Assembly (NCBI GenBank): GCA_903952205.1
Contig: CAJBEZ010000033.1
Span: forward strand, 62,001-126,000
Reading direction: 5' to 3'
Source: an uncultured Desulfomonile sp.
GTDB lineage: Bacteria; Desulfobacterota; Desulfomonilia; Desulfomonilales; Desulfomonilaceae
DNA: 64,000 nt
Below are positions 49,356-58,368 of the stretch, piece by piece. The position numbers and the translations under genes were made by a program. Under the pieces are notes generated by a model. It ran no database searches and was not told where the DNA came from. It saw nothing but the letters and a program-made list of their open reading frames with translations. The stretch's first letter is position 1; every line of letters starts with the position of its first letter.

Positions 49356-50087
49356 TTAGGTAAAGGTCAAGGATGAATGGTCTGCCGGCATGTCACTGTT
49401 GCCGACCACATAATATTTGGCCGATGGGCCGCAGTTCATTAGCACATCTATCGCCGACAGGTGTGCCACAAAATCTCCGTATGGTTGCGGATAAATCCGA
49501 CAACGATAATCTTGAAAGACAACCTTGATTTCAGCTTCGTCAAACATCTCAAGGCGCAGGTAATCCCGGCCCGCTGCACCCTCATAGAAAATGTCAGCGC
49601 CGAGAGCCTTACAAATTTCCACAAGGCGACGACTGGGATCATCATCATGGCAGCCAAGTTGGCTGGAAAATATAATATTGCTCTTGACGTCTAGCCAGGT
49701 TGCCAGCATTTTAATCAATTCCATATTGAGATCCATGAGTTTTACCCATCTACATTTGAGAACCCTTTCCAATTCATAAAAATAATCACTGAAGAAAGGC
49801 GTTTTCCCATAAAACTGTTTTATAGAGCCGCAATGCCTCTTACCCCAATTGGACTGATTTGTATCTATGACGACATCGCTGATTATTGGCTTGTTTTTCC
49901 CGGTAGTTCTAACCGGAACTGTCAACCATACAGGCCCATTAGAGCCTTTGATTCTGTTTCGGTTCCGCCACCCATGTTTATCATACTGCACATCATCATA
50001 GATTACAAAAACCTCTGAACGAAGCTGCTGCTCGAAAAAGCCTAGCCAAGGCAAGTACCCCGGCTGCAATATACCTACGGTTTTCAT
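49356..50087 (-). CDS. WbqC-family protein
   Basis: A 243-residue protein with GILQPGYLPWLGFFEQQLRS, FVIYDDVQYDKHGWRNRNRI and WLTVPVRTTGKNKPIISDVV, matching the WbqC family seen in O-antigen clusters with viosamine or similar amino sugars. No catalytic motif is recognised for this family here. It lies between two radical SAM genes and next to a formyltransferase gene, so a role in amino-sugar acyl modification is likely but not proven. Confidence 0.85.
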   Translation of the reverse strand: MKTVGILQPGYLPWLGFFEQQLRSEVFVIYDDVQYDKHGWRNRNRIKGSNGPVWLTVPVRTTGKNKPIISDVVIDTNQSNWGKRHCGSIKQFYGKTPFFSDYFYELERVLKCRWVKLMDLNMELIKMLATWLDVKSNIIFSSQLGCHDDDPSRRLVEICKALGADIFYEGAAGRDYLRLEMFDEAEIKVVFQDYRCRIYPQPYGDFVAHLSAIDVLMNCGPSAKYYVVGNSDMPADHSSLTFT

Positions 50088-50127
50088 TTTAGTCTTTTAC
50101 CAACGCTTCAGTATTCAATTTTACCGA

Positions 50128-51141
50128 TCATTGATCATGATGCCAAAAAGGTCTCGACCAGTCCAATGCTTGCTTGTCTTCCTCAGATACATATTTTGCC
50201 CCTACCACCTGCCAGTCCGGGCAGCCCTTACAGACCTCTGGAACATTTTCCCAATCGTGACGAAGATGGCGTTCGCGCAATCCAGCACGATGTGACGTCT
50301 GCCATATTTCTTTAATTGATAGCTTCTCAACATTACCAGCTATGAATCGGCCTTCGTAATCTACTGGGCAGGCAACCAAGTTTCCGTCCTGGTGTATGGC
50401 CGTAGAGTTTACCCCCCACGGGCAAGGGATTCGAAATTCATTTCCCAAATTTAACTCCCGAGCTTTTATCGTTCCAGTAGATGTCCAGGTAAGTTTCTGT
50501 CGAATTTTGATTTCAGCTTTCCTTGCCATCCAGAATTCCTTGAATTGTTCCACCTCAGTCTCATTTTCTTCCATCACAGAGAATTGGCATTGAATTACAG
50601 GATACATCAACCCCAATTCCTCCTTCCGGCGAAGCAGTTCTTCTACTGCCGCATATATCTTGTCTCGTTTTCCGCCCACCCGTATTTTTTCGAAAGTTTC
50701 TTTTGTAAATCCATCCAGGCTTAGTATGAAGCGCTTCAACGGCGATGAAAGGACTTGGTCAATGACTCCTTTTCGACCTAGTAAAGAGCCGTTAGAATTC
50801 AACACTATGTTGTTGCATCCTACCTCCTCTGCGTATTTGAGCCATTTCCACAAAGTGTCTCCCAACAATAAGGCTTCACCATAAAATGTTGGCCATATCT
50901 CACAATCTGGCGATTCCAACGCTATCTCTTCAACAATTCTTTTAAATAGAGACTCCGCCATGTGGGCTCTTGGCCGCTTCATCTCTTTGTGCGAGCAATG
51001 TAGGCATTTCATATTGCAACGAGATGTGGTTTCAATAACCAATTGCTTTGGGAATGGGATATCGCTAAGGCCCTTTTCAATATTTTCTAGGGCTATTAGT
51101 CTAGCCTCACTTGGTTGATATTTATTACCCATATCCTTCAT
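50128..51141 (-). CDS. Radical SAM protein with SPASM-like C-terminus
   Basis: A 337-residue protein from the ATG at 51139-51141, which overlaps the stop of the formyltransferase gene (ATGA) and has AAGGGAG upstream. TTSRCNMKCLHCSHKEM gives the iron-sulfur cysteines C42, C46, C49; WPTFYGEALLLGDTLWKWLK and FILSLDGFTKETFEKIRVG belong to the barrel. The C-terminus has IPCPWGVNSTAIHQDGNLVA, CPVDYEGRF and CKGCPDWQVV, the SPASM cysteines. Its overall layout matches the other radical SAM protein at 48357-49343, so the two are paralogues acting in one pathway. Confidence 0.88.
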   Translation of the reverse strand: MKDMGNKYQPSEARLIALENIEKGLSDIPFPKQLVIETTSRCNMKCLHCSHKEMKRPRAHMAESLFKRIVEEIALESPDCEIWPTFYGEALLLGDTLWKWLKYAEEVGCNNIVLNSNGSLLGRKGVIDQVLSSPLKRFILSLDGFTKETFEKIRVGGKRDKIYAAVEELLRRKEELGLMYPVIQCQFSVMEENETEVEQFKEFWMARKAEIKIRQKLTWTSTGTIKARELNLGNEFRIPCPWGVNSTAIHQDGNLVACPVDYEGRFIAGNVEKLSIKEIWQTSHRAGLRERHLRHDWENVPEVCKGCPDWQVVGAKYVSEEDKQALDWSRPFWHHDQ

Positions 51142-51968
51142 GGCAAAATTACTCCCTTTTCTAAAATCCGATCGGGAACAAGCCACACTACGCCATCAAT
51201 CGTAGCAATTAGACATCCTTCGGATGAACTGTAGAGAATCTCACCATTCGTTTCAGACGCTAGGTAATTTAAAAATGAGACTTCGGTTCCATCTGGAAGG
51301 CTTGAAAATGCAGGATAATCATGTCCACCGGCACGGACTAAATCGAGAATTTTAGCAGATGACATACTCCAGCAAATTTTACCATCTACTGGCTTTCTTC
51401 TGGTCCAGTAACTAGAAGACTCTAAACAATAATAGCCAGGTTTATGCAAAGCTCCACGACGCAGATCGTCACATAGCTCGACTAGCATGCTAGCAGCCAT
51501 GCCAGCGAGTTCTGATGCAATGTCAGGGTATTTTCGTTCAACCCCAAATCGCTTGGCTCTAAACATTATTGCTTCACCTTCATCAATCTCGTCAGTCATT
51601 GTATGCACAGTTACCCCGAGTACTCGCTCCCCTTGACTCACCGCCCACTGTATTGCATGTCTCCCACGATAGAATGGGAGCAGAGAAGGATGAGCATTGA
51701 AAGCTCTGCCAGAGAATGATTCCAAGATTCCTTTAGAGACTTTACGCCCGTATCCGCTACACATTAAAACATTGCCGGAGCCTATACAATTTTTTAGGTT
51801 GTAGGTTCTCAAATCCGGGATATCCGGAGCGGAACCTGTAGATTCATCCCATACTATGCCGACAACAATGTCTCTGTGTGACTCGTGTAGTCGACGGGCC
51901 GCTATTTGGCCAGCCACTCCCCCTCCAAAAAATGTTATTCTGATATCATTATCTGAATCAGTCATCAT
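51138..51968 (-). CDS. Formyltransferase (WbkC/VioF-like sugar N-formyltransferase)
   Basis: A 276-residue protein with the formyltransferase core. Asn91, His93 (FNAHPSLLPFYRGRH) and Asp129 (TMTDEIDEG) form the catalytic triad, with FGGGVAGQIAARRL as the start and VLGVTVHTMTD before the Asp. The SLLPxYRG motif is present, as in WbkC, VioF and methionyl-tRNA formyltransferase; the protein lacks the C-terminal tRNA-binding domain of the latter. It probably uses N10-formyl-tetrahydrofolate to formylate the amine of a sugar nucleotide. It overlaps both neighbours by four bases. Confidence 0.88.
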   Translation of the reverse strand: MMTDSDNDIRITFFGGGVAGQIAARRLHESHRDIVVGIVWDESTGSAPDIPDLRTYNLKNCIGSGNVLMCSGYGRKVSKGILESFSGRAFNAHPSLLPFYRGRHAIQWAVSQGERVLGVTVHTMTDEIDEGEAIMFRAKRFGVERKYPDIASELAGMAASMLVELCDDLRRGALHKPGYYCLESSSYWTRRKPVDGKICWSMSSAKILDLVRAGGHDYPAFSSLPDGTEVSFLNYLASETNGEILYSSSEGCLIATIDGVVWLVPDRILEKGVILP

Positions 51969-53851
51969 CCAATCACCGTTTCATACCATATTTGAAAGCA
52001 TAGCAGGTTCCAGATTTTTGCTGAAAAATCTGTTGCTCCAGAATAGTGAGCCTGCAAAAGCTCCGCAACCCTGGGTTCATTCAGAAATCCATGCCTGCTA
52101 AGACGCGTTTCAGAAAGAGTTCCTACTACCCAAGGTTTAAGTGAACTCTTCATCCATGAGTAGTTCGGTTGAACAAAACCTTCTTTTGGTCGATCAACCA
52201 GTTCTTGTGGCAGAAGATCCTGAACAGCCAATCTGTGAACATACTTGATTGCTGCCCCACGTATTTTCATGCTTCCGGGAAGGCGATTCACATATTCTAT
52301 AATCCGGTAATCCAAGAAAGGGCAACGCACCTCTATTGAATGTGCCATGGACAACCGATCCACAAAAGGTAAGACTTGATTGGGCAACAGTTCTTTCTGG
52401 TCTATCTCCAACGCCGCATTGAGTGGATCAAGGGCAGACGTCTCCTCTAACATCCCCCTGTAAAAAGTTGCCGTGTTTGCATTTACAGTTGCGGCAAGAA
52501 AATCCTTTGTCAGCAAACGGTGCTTTTCGATTTCATCAAATACGGCGAGACGCATTCTCCAAATGGCTTGATCAGGGTTGGCCATTAATTTAAGGAATTG
52601 GTACTGGTCTGGGGTATGGAATGGCTCCAATGAGACTATTTCGGCCTGGCTAAGTTTACTATTTCCTCTCGACTGAATTAGACGCAAGTAACGATCTATA
52701 GGCAAAGCAAGTCTGTGGGCCAAATAGCTGCCAAAAAGTTCGTCGGCTCCGTCACCGGAAAGCGCCACCTTTACATGACTTCGAATGAGGGTGCTTAGAA
52801 AAAAAGTTGAAATGGTACCAGAAAAAGGTTCGTCAAACGACCGCATCACGTCGGGTAAACGATCAGCAAACTCATCATAGCTCAAAATATATTCGTAATG
52901 TTCTGTTCCAAGCTGCTTGGACATCATTCTTGAATATTTGATATCCATAGCTTTACCCAAAAACTGGCCATGAGGCGCTTCGGCATAACCGAGACAAAAC
53001 GTCTTTAACGGTTGGCTCTGGTATCTAGCCATAAGCGAAACCACAGAGCTGGAGTCTATACCTCCCGACAAATATGCCCCATAGGGCACATCACACTGCA
53101 TTCGAAGGCGAACAGCATCCTCAAACAGTTCTCGGATCTCACCAGCGGCTTCTTCGGCGGTAATACCTTCAATAGGGTGACTGAAATCGAGACCCCAATA
53201 CTTCTCTATTTTGATTTCACCATTCTCCCAAACCAAATAATGTCCAGGCAACAACTGCTTTACATTGAGATAGACGGTAGCAGGAGCGCTAATATTTTTT
53301 AGACTGAAATAGTGGTACAAAGCTCCATAGTCAAGCTCCCTGGACACCCTGTCATGGGCGACTACAGCCTTAATTTCTGAACCAAAAACAATGTCTTGTC
53401 CGATTCTGGACCAGTAAAGGGGCTTCTTGCCTATCCGATCACGGTACAAGACTAATCTGTTTCGACTTGAGTCCCAGATGGCGACCCCAAACATCCCGTT
53501 TGCACCTGATTTCGCGGGCCACAAATCTCCGTATTCCTCATATAAATGCACTATTGTTTCTGTATCGCTGTGATGAGTAGAGAATTTATGGCCTCTTTTT
53601 ACCAAAGATTCTCGCAGTTCAACATGATTGTAAATTTCACCGTTGAGCACAACCCAAATGCTTTTGTCCTCATTGGAAACAGGCTGTTTTCCAGTTTCAA
53701 CATCCACGATTGCAAGTCGACGCATACCTAAACGTACTATCGCGTCAATGCGATAGCCCTCATCATCTGGCCCACGGTGTGTCAGTTTCCGATTCATCCG
53801 CTGCAGGAGCTTCAGTGTTCCGCTACCCGTGAATCCGCAAATCCCGCACAT
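51965..53851 (-). CDS. asnB: Glutamine-dependent asparagine synthase-like amidotransferase
   Basis: A 628-residue AsnB-type protein. The N-terminal MCGICGFTG exposes Cys2 after Met removal for glutaminase activity; RGPDDEGYRI and VLNGEIYNHVELRE are glutamine-binding segments. The synthetase domain has AYLSGGIDSSSVVSLMARYQ (the ATP PP-loop) and VALSGDGADELFGSYLAHR. In glycan clusters such enzymes amidate the carboxylate of uronic or aminouronic acids. It is preceded by AAGGGAG and overlaps the formyltransferase by four bases. The 194 bp upstream, up to pseI, carry no gene I can support. Confidence 0.9.
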   Translation of the reverse strand: MCGICGFTGSGTLKLLQRMNRKLTHRGPDDEGYRIDAIVRLGMRRLAIVDVETGKQPVSNEDKSIWVVLNGEIYNHVELRESLVKRGHKFSTHHSDTETIVHLYEEYGDLWPAKSGANGMFGVAIWDSSRNRLVLYRDRIGKKPLYWSRIGQDIVFGSEIKAVVAHDRVSRELDYGALYHYFSLKNISAPATVYLNVKQLLPGHYLVWENGEIKIEKYWGLDFSHPIEGITAEEAAGEIRELFEDAVRLRMQCDVPYGAYLSGGIDSSSVVSLMARYQSQPLKTFCLGYAEAPHGQFLGKAMDIKYSRMMSKQLGTEHYEYILSYDEFADRLPDVMRSFDEPFSGTISTFFLSTLIRSHVKVALSGDGADELFGSYLAHRLALPIDRYLRLIQSRGNSKLSQAEIVSLEPFHTPDQYQFLKLMANPDQAIWRMRLAVFDEIEKHRLLTKDFLAATVNANTATFYRGMLEETSALDPLNAALEIDQKELLPNQVLPFVDRLSMAHSIEVRCPFLDYRIIEYVNRLPGSMKIRGAAIKYVHRLAVQDLLPQELVDRPKEGFVQPNYSWMKSSLKPWVVGTLSETRLSRHGFLNEPRVAELLQAHYSGATDFSAKIWNLLCFQIWYETVIG

Positions 53852-54045
53852 AATTCTCCCTTATAATAAGAATATCAAGCCAATGGAATGTTGATGGTAC
53901 AGTGGGAGTCTAGTGAAATCAGCAGCGTTATTGTTGGAATTAATGCTGCCGAGGCTGACAAAATTCTTATCTAAACGAAAAGGCAGTCCCTTCCTAGAGC
54001 AACAACGATCTTTTCCTTGGCGGTTATTCCCGTATTCATAAATAC

Positions 54046-55092
54046 CTATCGCCAGCACATCTGCCATTCCATCGGTGTCCCTTTCCTCACATCACGGTTG
54101 ATGCGCTTACCCATCAACATCTCATAATATTTTGGCGCAAGCCCGTAGCCTGGGCGGATTGCTCTCAGATTATCTTTGGTCAACATATCACCAGCCTTCA
54201 TGTCCTCAGTAATGTACAAAGACCGCCGAAATACTAGCGAGTCTTTTTCAGAGTTAGTGGGGCCATAGCTAACCCATCCTAGGGCTTGCCAGGCTCGTTC
54301 AGACTCATCGACTAAACACCTCATCTCGTCTGGCTCTAAAGAAAATGCGCTGTCCACTCCACCATCGGCACGGCTCAATGTAAAGTGTTTTTCGATAACC
54401 GTGGCCCCCAATGATACAGCCGCTATAGCAGCGCCAACGCCCGCAGTGTGATCGGAGAGCCCTACCTCACAATTGAAAAGTTCGCGCATATGCGGGATGG
54501 TGCGTAGATTTGAATCTTCCGGAGACGCCGGATAATTACTCGTACATTTTAGAAGTATCAAGTCATCGCAGCCATTCGCTCGGGCTGCTTGGACAGTCTC
54601 ATCCAACTCTGCGATGTTAGCCATACCGGTGGAGATAATTAACGGCTTTCCGGTGGCTGCGACCCGTTTAATAAGGGGAATATCAGTATTCTCAAACGAG
54701 GCTATTTTATAGCATGGGGCATCAAGTGATTCCAGAAAATCGACCGCTGTCTCATCAAATGGAGTGCTAAAACAAACTAACCCCAATTCTCTTGCCCGAT
54801 CCATAATTGGCTTGTGCCATTCCCAAGGAGTATAGGCTTGCTGATATAAGCTGTACAAGGTATTACCATGCCACAACGAATTCGGATCATCGATAAAAAA
54901 TTCCCTCTCATCGAGGTCTAGTGTCATAGTGTAAGCAGTGTAAGTTTGCAACTTTAGTGCGTGGGCCCCGGATTTAACCGCAGCTTCAACAATCTCAAGC
55001 GCTCTGGCCAGCGACTGGTTGTGGTTGCCGGACATTTCGGCGATGATGAAAGGTCTACAATTAAGCCCAATTTCAAATCCGTCTATTCTCAA
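54046..55092 (-). CDS. pseI: Pseudaminic acid synthase
   Basis: A 348-residue NeuB-family enzyme. It condenses phosphoenolpyruvate with 2,4-diacetamido-2,4,6-trideoxy-L-altrose (or a variant) to form pseudaminic acid. FIIAEMSGNHNQSLARALEI, AHALKLQTYTAYTM, VCFSTPFDETAVDF, YKIASFENTDIPLI and EVGLSDHTAGVGAA are family motifs, and the C-terminal SAF-type domain is seen in DMLTKDNLRAIRPGYG and RINRDVRKGTPM. The start is TTG with GAGG seven bases upstream. The PseI rather than NeuB assignment rests on overall motif pattern and on the neighbouring pseB, pseC and pseG. Confidence 0.92.
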   Translation of the reverse strand: MRIDGFEIGLNCRPFIIAEMSGNHNQSLARALEIVEAAVKSGAHALKLQTYTAYTMTLDLDEREFFIDDPNSLWHGNTLYSLYQQAYTPWEWHKPIMDRARELGLVCFSTPFDETAVDFLESLDAPCYKIASFENTDIPLIKRVAATGKPLIISTGMANIAELDETVQAARANGCDDLILLKCTSNYPASPEDSNLRTIPHMRELFNCEVGLSDHTAGVGAAIAAVSLGATVIEKHFTLSRADGGVDSAFSLEPDEMRCLVDESERAWQALGWVSYGPTNSEKDSLVFRRSLYITEDMKAGDMLTKDNLRAIRPGYGLAPKYYEMLMGKRINRDVRKGTPMEWQMCWR

Positions 55093-55183
55093 TAGTCAAC
55101 CTCACACTGGAACCTCGGCGATTAAAGGAGCAATCGACTGTTTTTATCGGAGGTCTAAGTGGCCGCAGCAACGCTTATTTCGA

Positions 55184-55978
55184 TCATGTTAAGTTCCCCC
55201 AAATCCAAAGACGTGTCTGGCCCAGATCGAGAGCAGCAAATTCCCTTAAGTGGCTAATCTCAAGCGCTAATCGATTTACGGGGGCATTGTATTGAGGTTC
55301 CAATCCCTCCTGCTTTGCCAACCATGCGTTAACAACTCTACTAAGAAAGTAGTAAGCCGAAGTAAAATCCAACTCTGCCAATTTTCTTGCAAAATCAACT
55401 TCATCCAGTTCCTTGCGGCTAAGATATCTATTGTGCCATGGCATATGGATGACAGGAAGATCTAATTTGATGCGCAACGCATTGAGGTTGTCTAGCCCTT
55501 CTTTTAGGTTCTCACACATGAGATAAACCCCTCCTGGATTAAGCAGCCCCACTAGATCACGGATGGCGCATTTCTGTTCATGCCAAGAGGCCAGGTTGAT
55601 CAGAACTCTTTCCGTTATGACGACGTCGTAGCGTTCCACGATCGAAGCGATATGACGAACATCCTGAGTTCTGAAATTAATGATCGATTCTTCTATCCCA
55701 AGTCGTTGTTGCTCTATTTGAGCTTGAGCTATCATTTCAGGTGAATAATCCAAAGCCGTTACCTTAGCTGATCGATGTCTTGCCAAATAGAAAGCGGTCA
55801 ATCCGTTCCCGCAACCTACATCCAGAACTGATTGTCCGATCTTAATGTGATTTGCGATTTCGTTCATTTCTAGTTCTTTTGCCAGAAGGTCATTCGTACC
55901 GGCTAGATCTCTCATACTAGCTCGTTCGTTCCAGAAGTTCAGCACATCAACTTCTCGATTACCTGTTTGCTTTTTCAT
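55184..55978 (-). CDS. SAM-dependent class I methyltransferase in the pse operon
   Basis: A 264-residue methyltransferase: QSVLDVGCGNGLTAFYLARH (motif I, near residue 50), VTALDYSPEMIAQAQIEQQR (motif II) and YDVVITERVLINLASWHEQK (motif IV), then LLNPGGVYLMCENLKEG. It lies between pseG and pseI with short gaps, so it may methylate a nonulosonic acid or its precursor. A role outside the pathway cannot be excluded. Confidence 0.82.
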   Translation of the reverse strand: MKKQTGNREVDVLNFWNERASMRDLAGTNDLLAKELEMNEIANHIKIGQSVLDVGCGNGLTAFYLARHRSAKVTALDYSPEMIAQAQIEQQRLGIEESIINFRTQDVRHIASIVERYDVVITERVLINLASWHEQKCAIRDLVGLLNPGGVYLMCENLKEGLDNLNALRIKLDLPVIHMPWHNRYLSRKELDEVDFARKLAELDFTSAYYFLSRVVNAWLAKQEGLEPQYNAPVNRLALEISHLREFAALDLGQTRLWIWGNLT

Positions 55979-55983
55979 GCCAA

Positions 55984-57075
55984 TTAAAGCCTCACGTTTG
56001 GATGATAGAAAATCGCGGATGTTCTAGAGGTACCTAAACCATCAACCAAAGCCAATCCATTTTCGATGAATTCACATGTGCTTCGCAACAATACTATTCC
56101 CAAGATACTCAAATAATTTTCTGGGCACAATTCCCGGGAATTTCCCATGAGAATTATGCGTCTTTCTTGCGCTAGTTTCCTAGTAGACTCAGCCTGATTA
56201 TCAGCTATAATCGTTACCACTGCGGGCAATCCCAAACAACACCTTTCCCAAGACGCAGTTCCTCCTGCCCCTATCGCCAAATCTGCGGCTGCCATCAATT
56301 CAGCCATATTAGATATTTGCTGGTGGAAAGTAACATTGTTCATGCCCCGACAAATGGCTTCAATTTTTTGGCCGTTGGGGTTGTTGCTACCGACGACAAC
56401 ATCCACAGCTATGTCTGGTCGCCTTAACATTTCCAGAGCTTCCAGAGCCTTTTCTGTTTCTCCTGTAGGGTCAACTCCTCCAAAAAAGACCAGTATTCGC
56501 CGAATTATTCCGTCCCTCCCTCGTAACGTTTCTCTAGCTCTACGGAATTCCGGCCGTAACAATGCGAATCTTGGTCCTAATAATTTTCTACACTGTTGAG
56601 GAACCAGTTCTTTATAAGTGTTTTCCAGATCATCCAGCAGATTCTGATTTAACAAAACATCACAGTCATGAGGGCGATTAGCAAGGTCATCTATGACAAA
56701 GATCTTGTCGACATGTCCCTTGAGTCCCTTTTCCCATGACTCATCCAATCCGTAATGATCCACAACAAGCCAATCAGGTTTAAAATCACCTAACGCTTCT
56801 ATGGTCTGTTCCGCGTCTTCAGATTGTTCGACCCCTAACCACGCTGAATAGTCAGGCTTATCAGGCTGAACAATATTCAAAGAATCGGGAGGAGGCAACA
56901 CAGTGACGGAGTAACAGTCTGCCCTAAGTAGGAGAACCAAATTGCCCGGATGATCCCTGCAAATAAAGCACACTTCTGAGCCTCGTTTACGCAGTTCGTC
57001 AGCGAGCGTTTTGCAACGCATGACGTGGCCGGAACCGATTAGAAGAGAAGCGTCAGTGCGGATGGCGACTTTCAT
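55984..57075 (-). CDS. pseG: UDP-2,4-diacetamido-2,4,6-trideoxy-L-altropyranose hydrolase
   Basis: A 363-residue GT-B-fold hydrolase that removes UDP from the trideoxy sugar nucleotide in pseudaminic acid synthesis. The start AIRTDASLLIGSGHVMRCKT is the PseG signature (the His in GSGHVMR is catalytic), followed by CFICRDHPGNLV, LVVDHYGLDESWEKGL, FFGGVDPTGETEKAL and LAIGAGGTASWERCCLGLPA. It starts three bases after the stop of the class III aminotransferase gene, within the same operon. Confidence 0.93.
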   Translation of the reverse strand: MKVAIRTDASLLIGSGHVMRCKTLADELRKRGSEVCFICRDHPGNLVLLLRADCYSVTVLPPPDSLNIVQPDKPDYSAWLGVEQSEDAEQTIEALGDFKPDWLVVDHYGLDESWEKGLKGHVDKIFVIDDLANRPHDCDVLLNQNLLDDLENTYKELVPQQCRKLLGPRFALLRPEFRRARETLRGRDGIIRRILVFFGGVDPTGETEKALEALEMLRRPDIAVDVVVGSNNPNGQKIEAICRGMNNVTFHQQISNMAELMAAADLAIGAGGTASWERCCLGLPAVVTIIADNQAESTRKLAQERRIILMGNSRELCPENYLSILGIVLLRSTCEFIENGLALVDGLGTSRTSAIFYHPNVRL

Positions 57076-57078
57076 GGA

Positions 57079-58368
57079 TCATCTGACCTTGAACAGAGGA
57101 ACTAAGGGTTCACACTTCAGATGTTCTTTCAAGGTTCCGTTGTCAATCGAGCCCTTTATCAATTGAAACACTTCTCCATAGCTTCTTAGAAGGGTTTCGA
57201 TATCACTGTCATTGTGAGCATAACTAAGGTTGTGTGTTCCTATGGTATAAACGCCCCTTTCGAACATTTCCTGCATGAACAGGGTCTTGATCTCCCATGC
57301 TGAATAAGGAGAGAAATCTTTGAATAACAAGAACGACCACGTAGGATGACCACTTATGTTTAGAACCTGTTCCAATTCATTGTCACTGATAATCCGATTT
57401 ACGCTATCTATGATCTTCTGGCCTTGTGCTTTGAGTGTGGCGATCACGGGTTCCTGGCGTAACTTCGTCAATACTGCCTTGGCCGCCGCTAGCGACAAGG
57501 TTTCCCCACCGAAAGTACCGGAGAAAAAGATTTTATCAATAACATCCATGTATTGAGTTTTACCCACCAGAGCTGACAGCGGATACCCGTTAGCCATACC
57601 CTTGCCGAATGTAGCAATGTCAGGGGTAACGCCAAATTCTTCCTGAGCGCCGCCTTTCGAATATCGAAAACCAGTGATGGTTTCATCAAAAATTAAAAGG
57701 GCCCCGTGTTGCTGTGTGATATCTCTAACCTTTTCAAGAAACCCATCTTGCGGGTATGCCACGTTCATAGGTTCAAGAATGACAGCGGCAAATTCTCCAC
57801 GGTGTTTTTCAAGGACACTGGCCAAAGAATCTATATCATTATAATTAAAAACATGAGTAAGCTCTTTTACTGCCTTGGGTACGCCGAGATCTCGTGTGGT
57901 GCTACCAATATACCAGTCCTGCCATCCGTGGTAGCCACATACCGCTACACGATCACGTCCCGTATGGGCGCGAGCCACTCGAATTGCGCCAGACGTGGCA
58001 TCTGTGCCATTCTTTGCAAAACGGACCTTTTGGGCGCAGGGGATCATTTCCACGAGTAACTCCGCAACTTCCATTTCCAGTTTGTGAGGTAAAGAAAAGG
58101 TTACGCCGTTTTCCATTTGCTCGCGTACAGCCCTGTCAACGTCTGGATCACAGTAACCCAGAGTCACACAGGCTAGCCCGTTGACAAAATCTATGTATTC
58201 ATTCCCATCTACATCCCAGAAATGGCTGCCCTTGGCATGATCCACGAAATACGGTGACACACCAAAAGGGAGTTGAGTTTTACTCTTGCTAAAGGTTTGC
58301 GAGCCCAATGGTATGGTTTTAAGGGCACGTTCAAGCAATTCTTCTGATATTTTATATCGCATTGACAT
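57079..58368 (-). CDS. Class III aminotransferase (glutamate-1-semialdehyde aminomutase-like)
   Basis: A 429-residue PLP enzyme. KGSHFWDVDGNEYIDFVNGL, RFAKNGTDATSGAIRVARAH and LLIFDETITGFRYSKGGAQ are family motifs; ATFGKGMANGYPLSALVGK holds the PLP lysine. Enzymes of this type occur in nonulosonic acid and spore-coat clusters and act on small keto compounds or side chains. It has no part in the standard PseB-C-H-G-I-F pathway, so it may modify the product. The start overlaps the stop of the cytidylyltransferase gene by one base (TAATG). Confidence 0.88.
   Translation of the reverse strand: MSMRYKISEELLERALKTIPLGSQTFSKSKTQLPFGVSPYFVDHAKGSHFWDVDGNEYIDFVNGLACVTLGYCDPDVDRAVREQMENGVTFSLPHKLEMEVAELLVEMIPCAQKVRFAKNGTDATSGAIRVARAHTGRDRVAVCGYHGWQDWYIGSTTRDLGVPKAVKELTHVFNYNDIDSLASVLEKHRGEFAAVILEPMNVAYPQDGFLEKVRDITQQHGALLIFDETITGFRYSKGGAQEEFGVTPDIATFGKGMANGYPLSALVGKTQYMDVIDKIFFSGTFGGETLSLAAAKAVLTKLRQEPVIATLKAQGQKIIDSVNRIISDNELEQVLNISGHPTWSFLLFKDFSPYSAWEIKTLFMQEMFERGVYTIGTHNLSYAHNDSDIETLLRSYGEVFQLIKGSIDNGTLKEHLKCEPLVPLFKVR

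Noticed and set aside
53861-54067. 68-codon open frame between asnB and pseI on the minus strand
   Set aside because: It overlaps the end of pseI, has no recognisable domain and no clear ribosome site; the residue composition is unremarkable.
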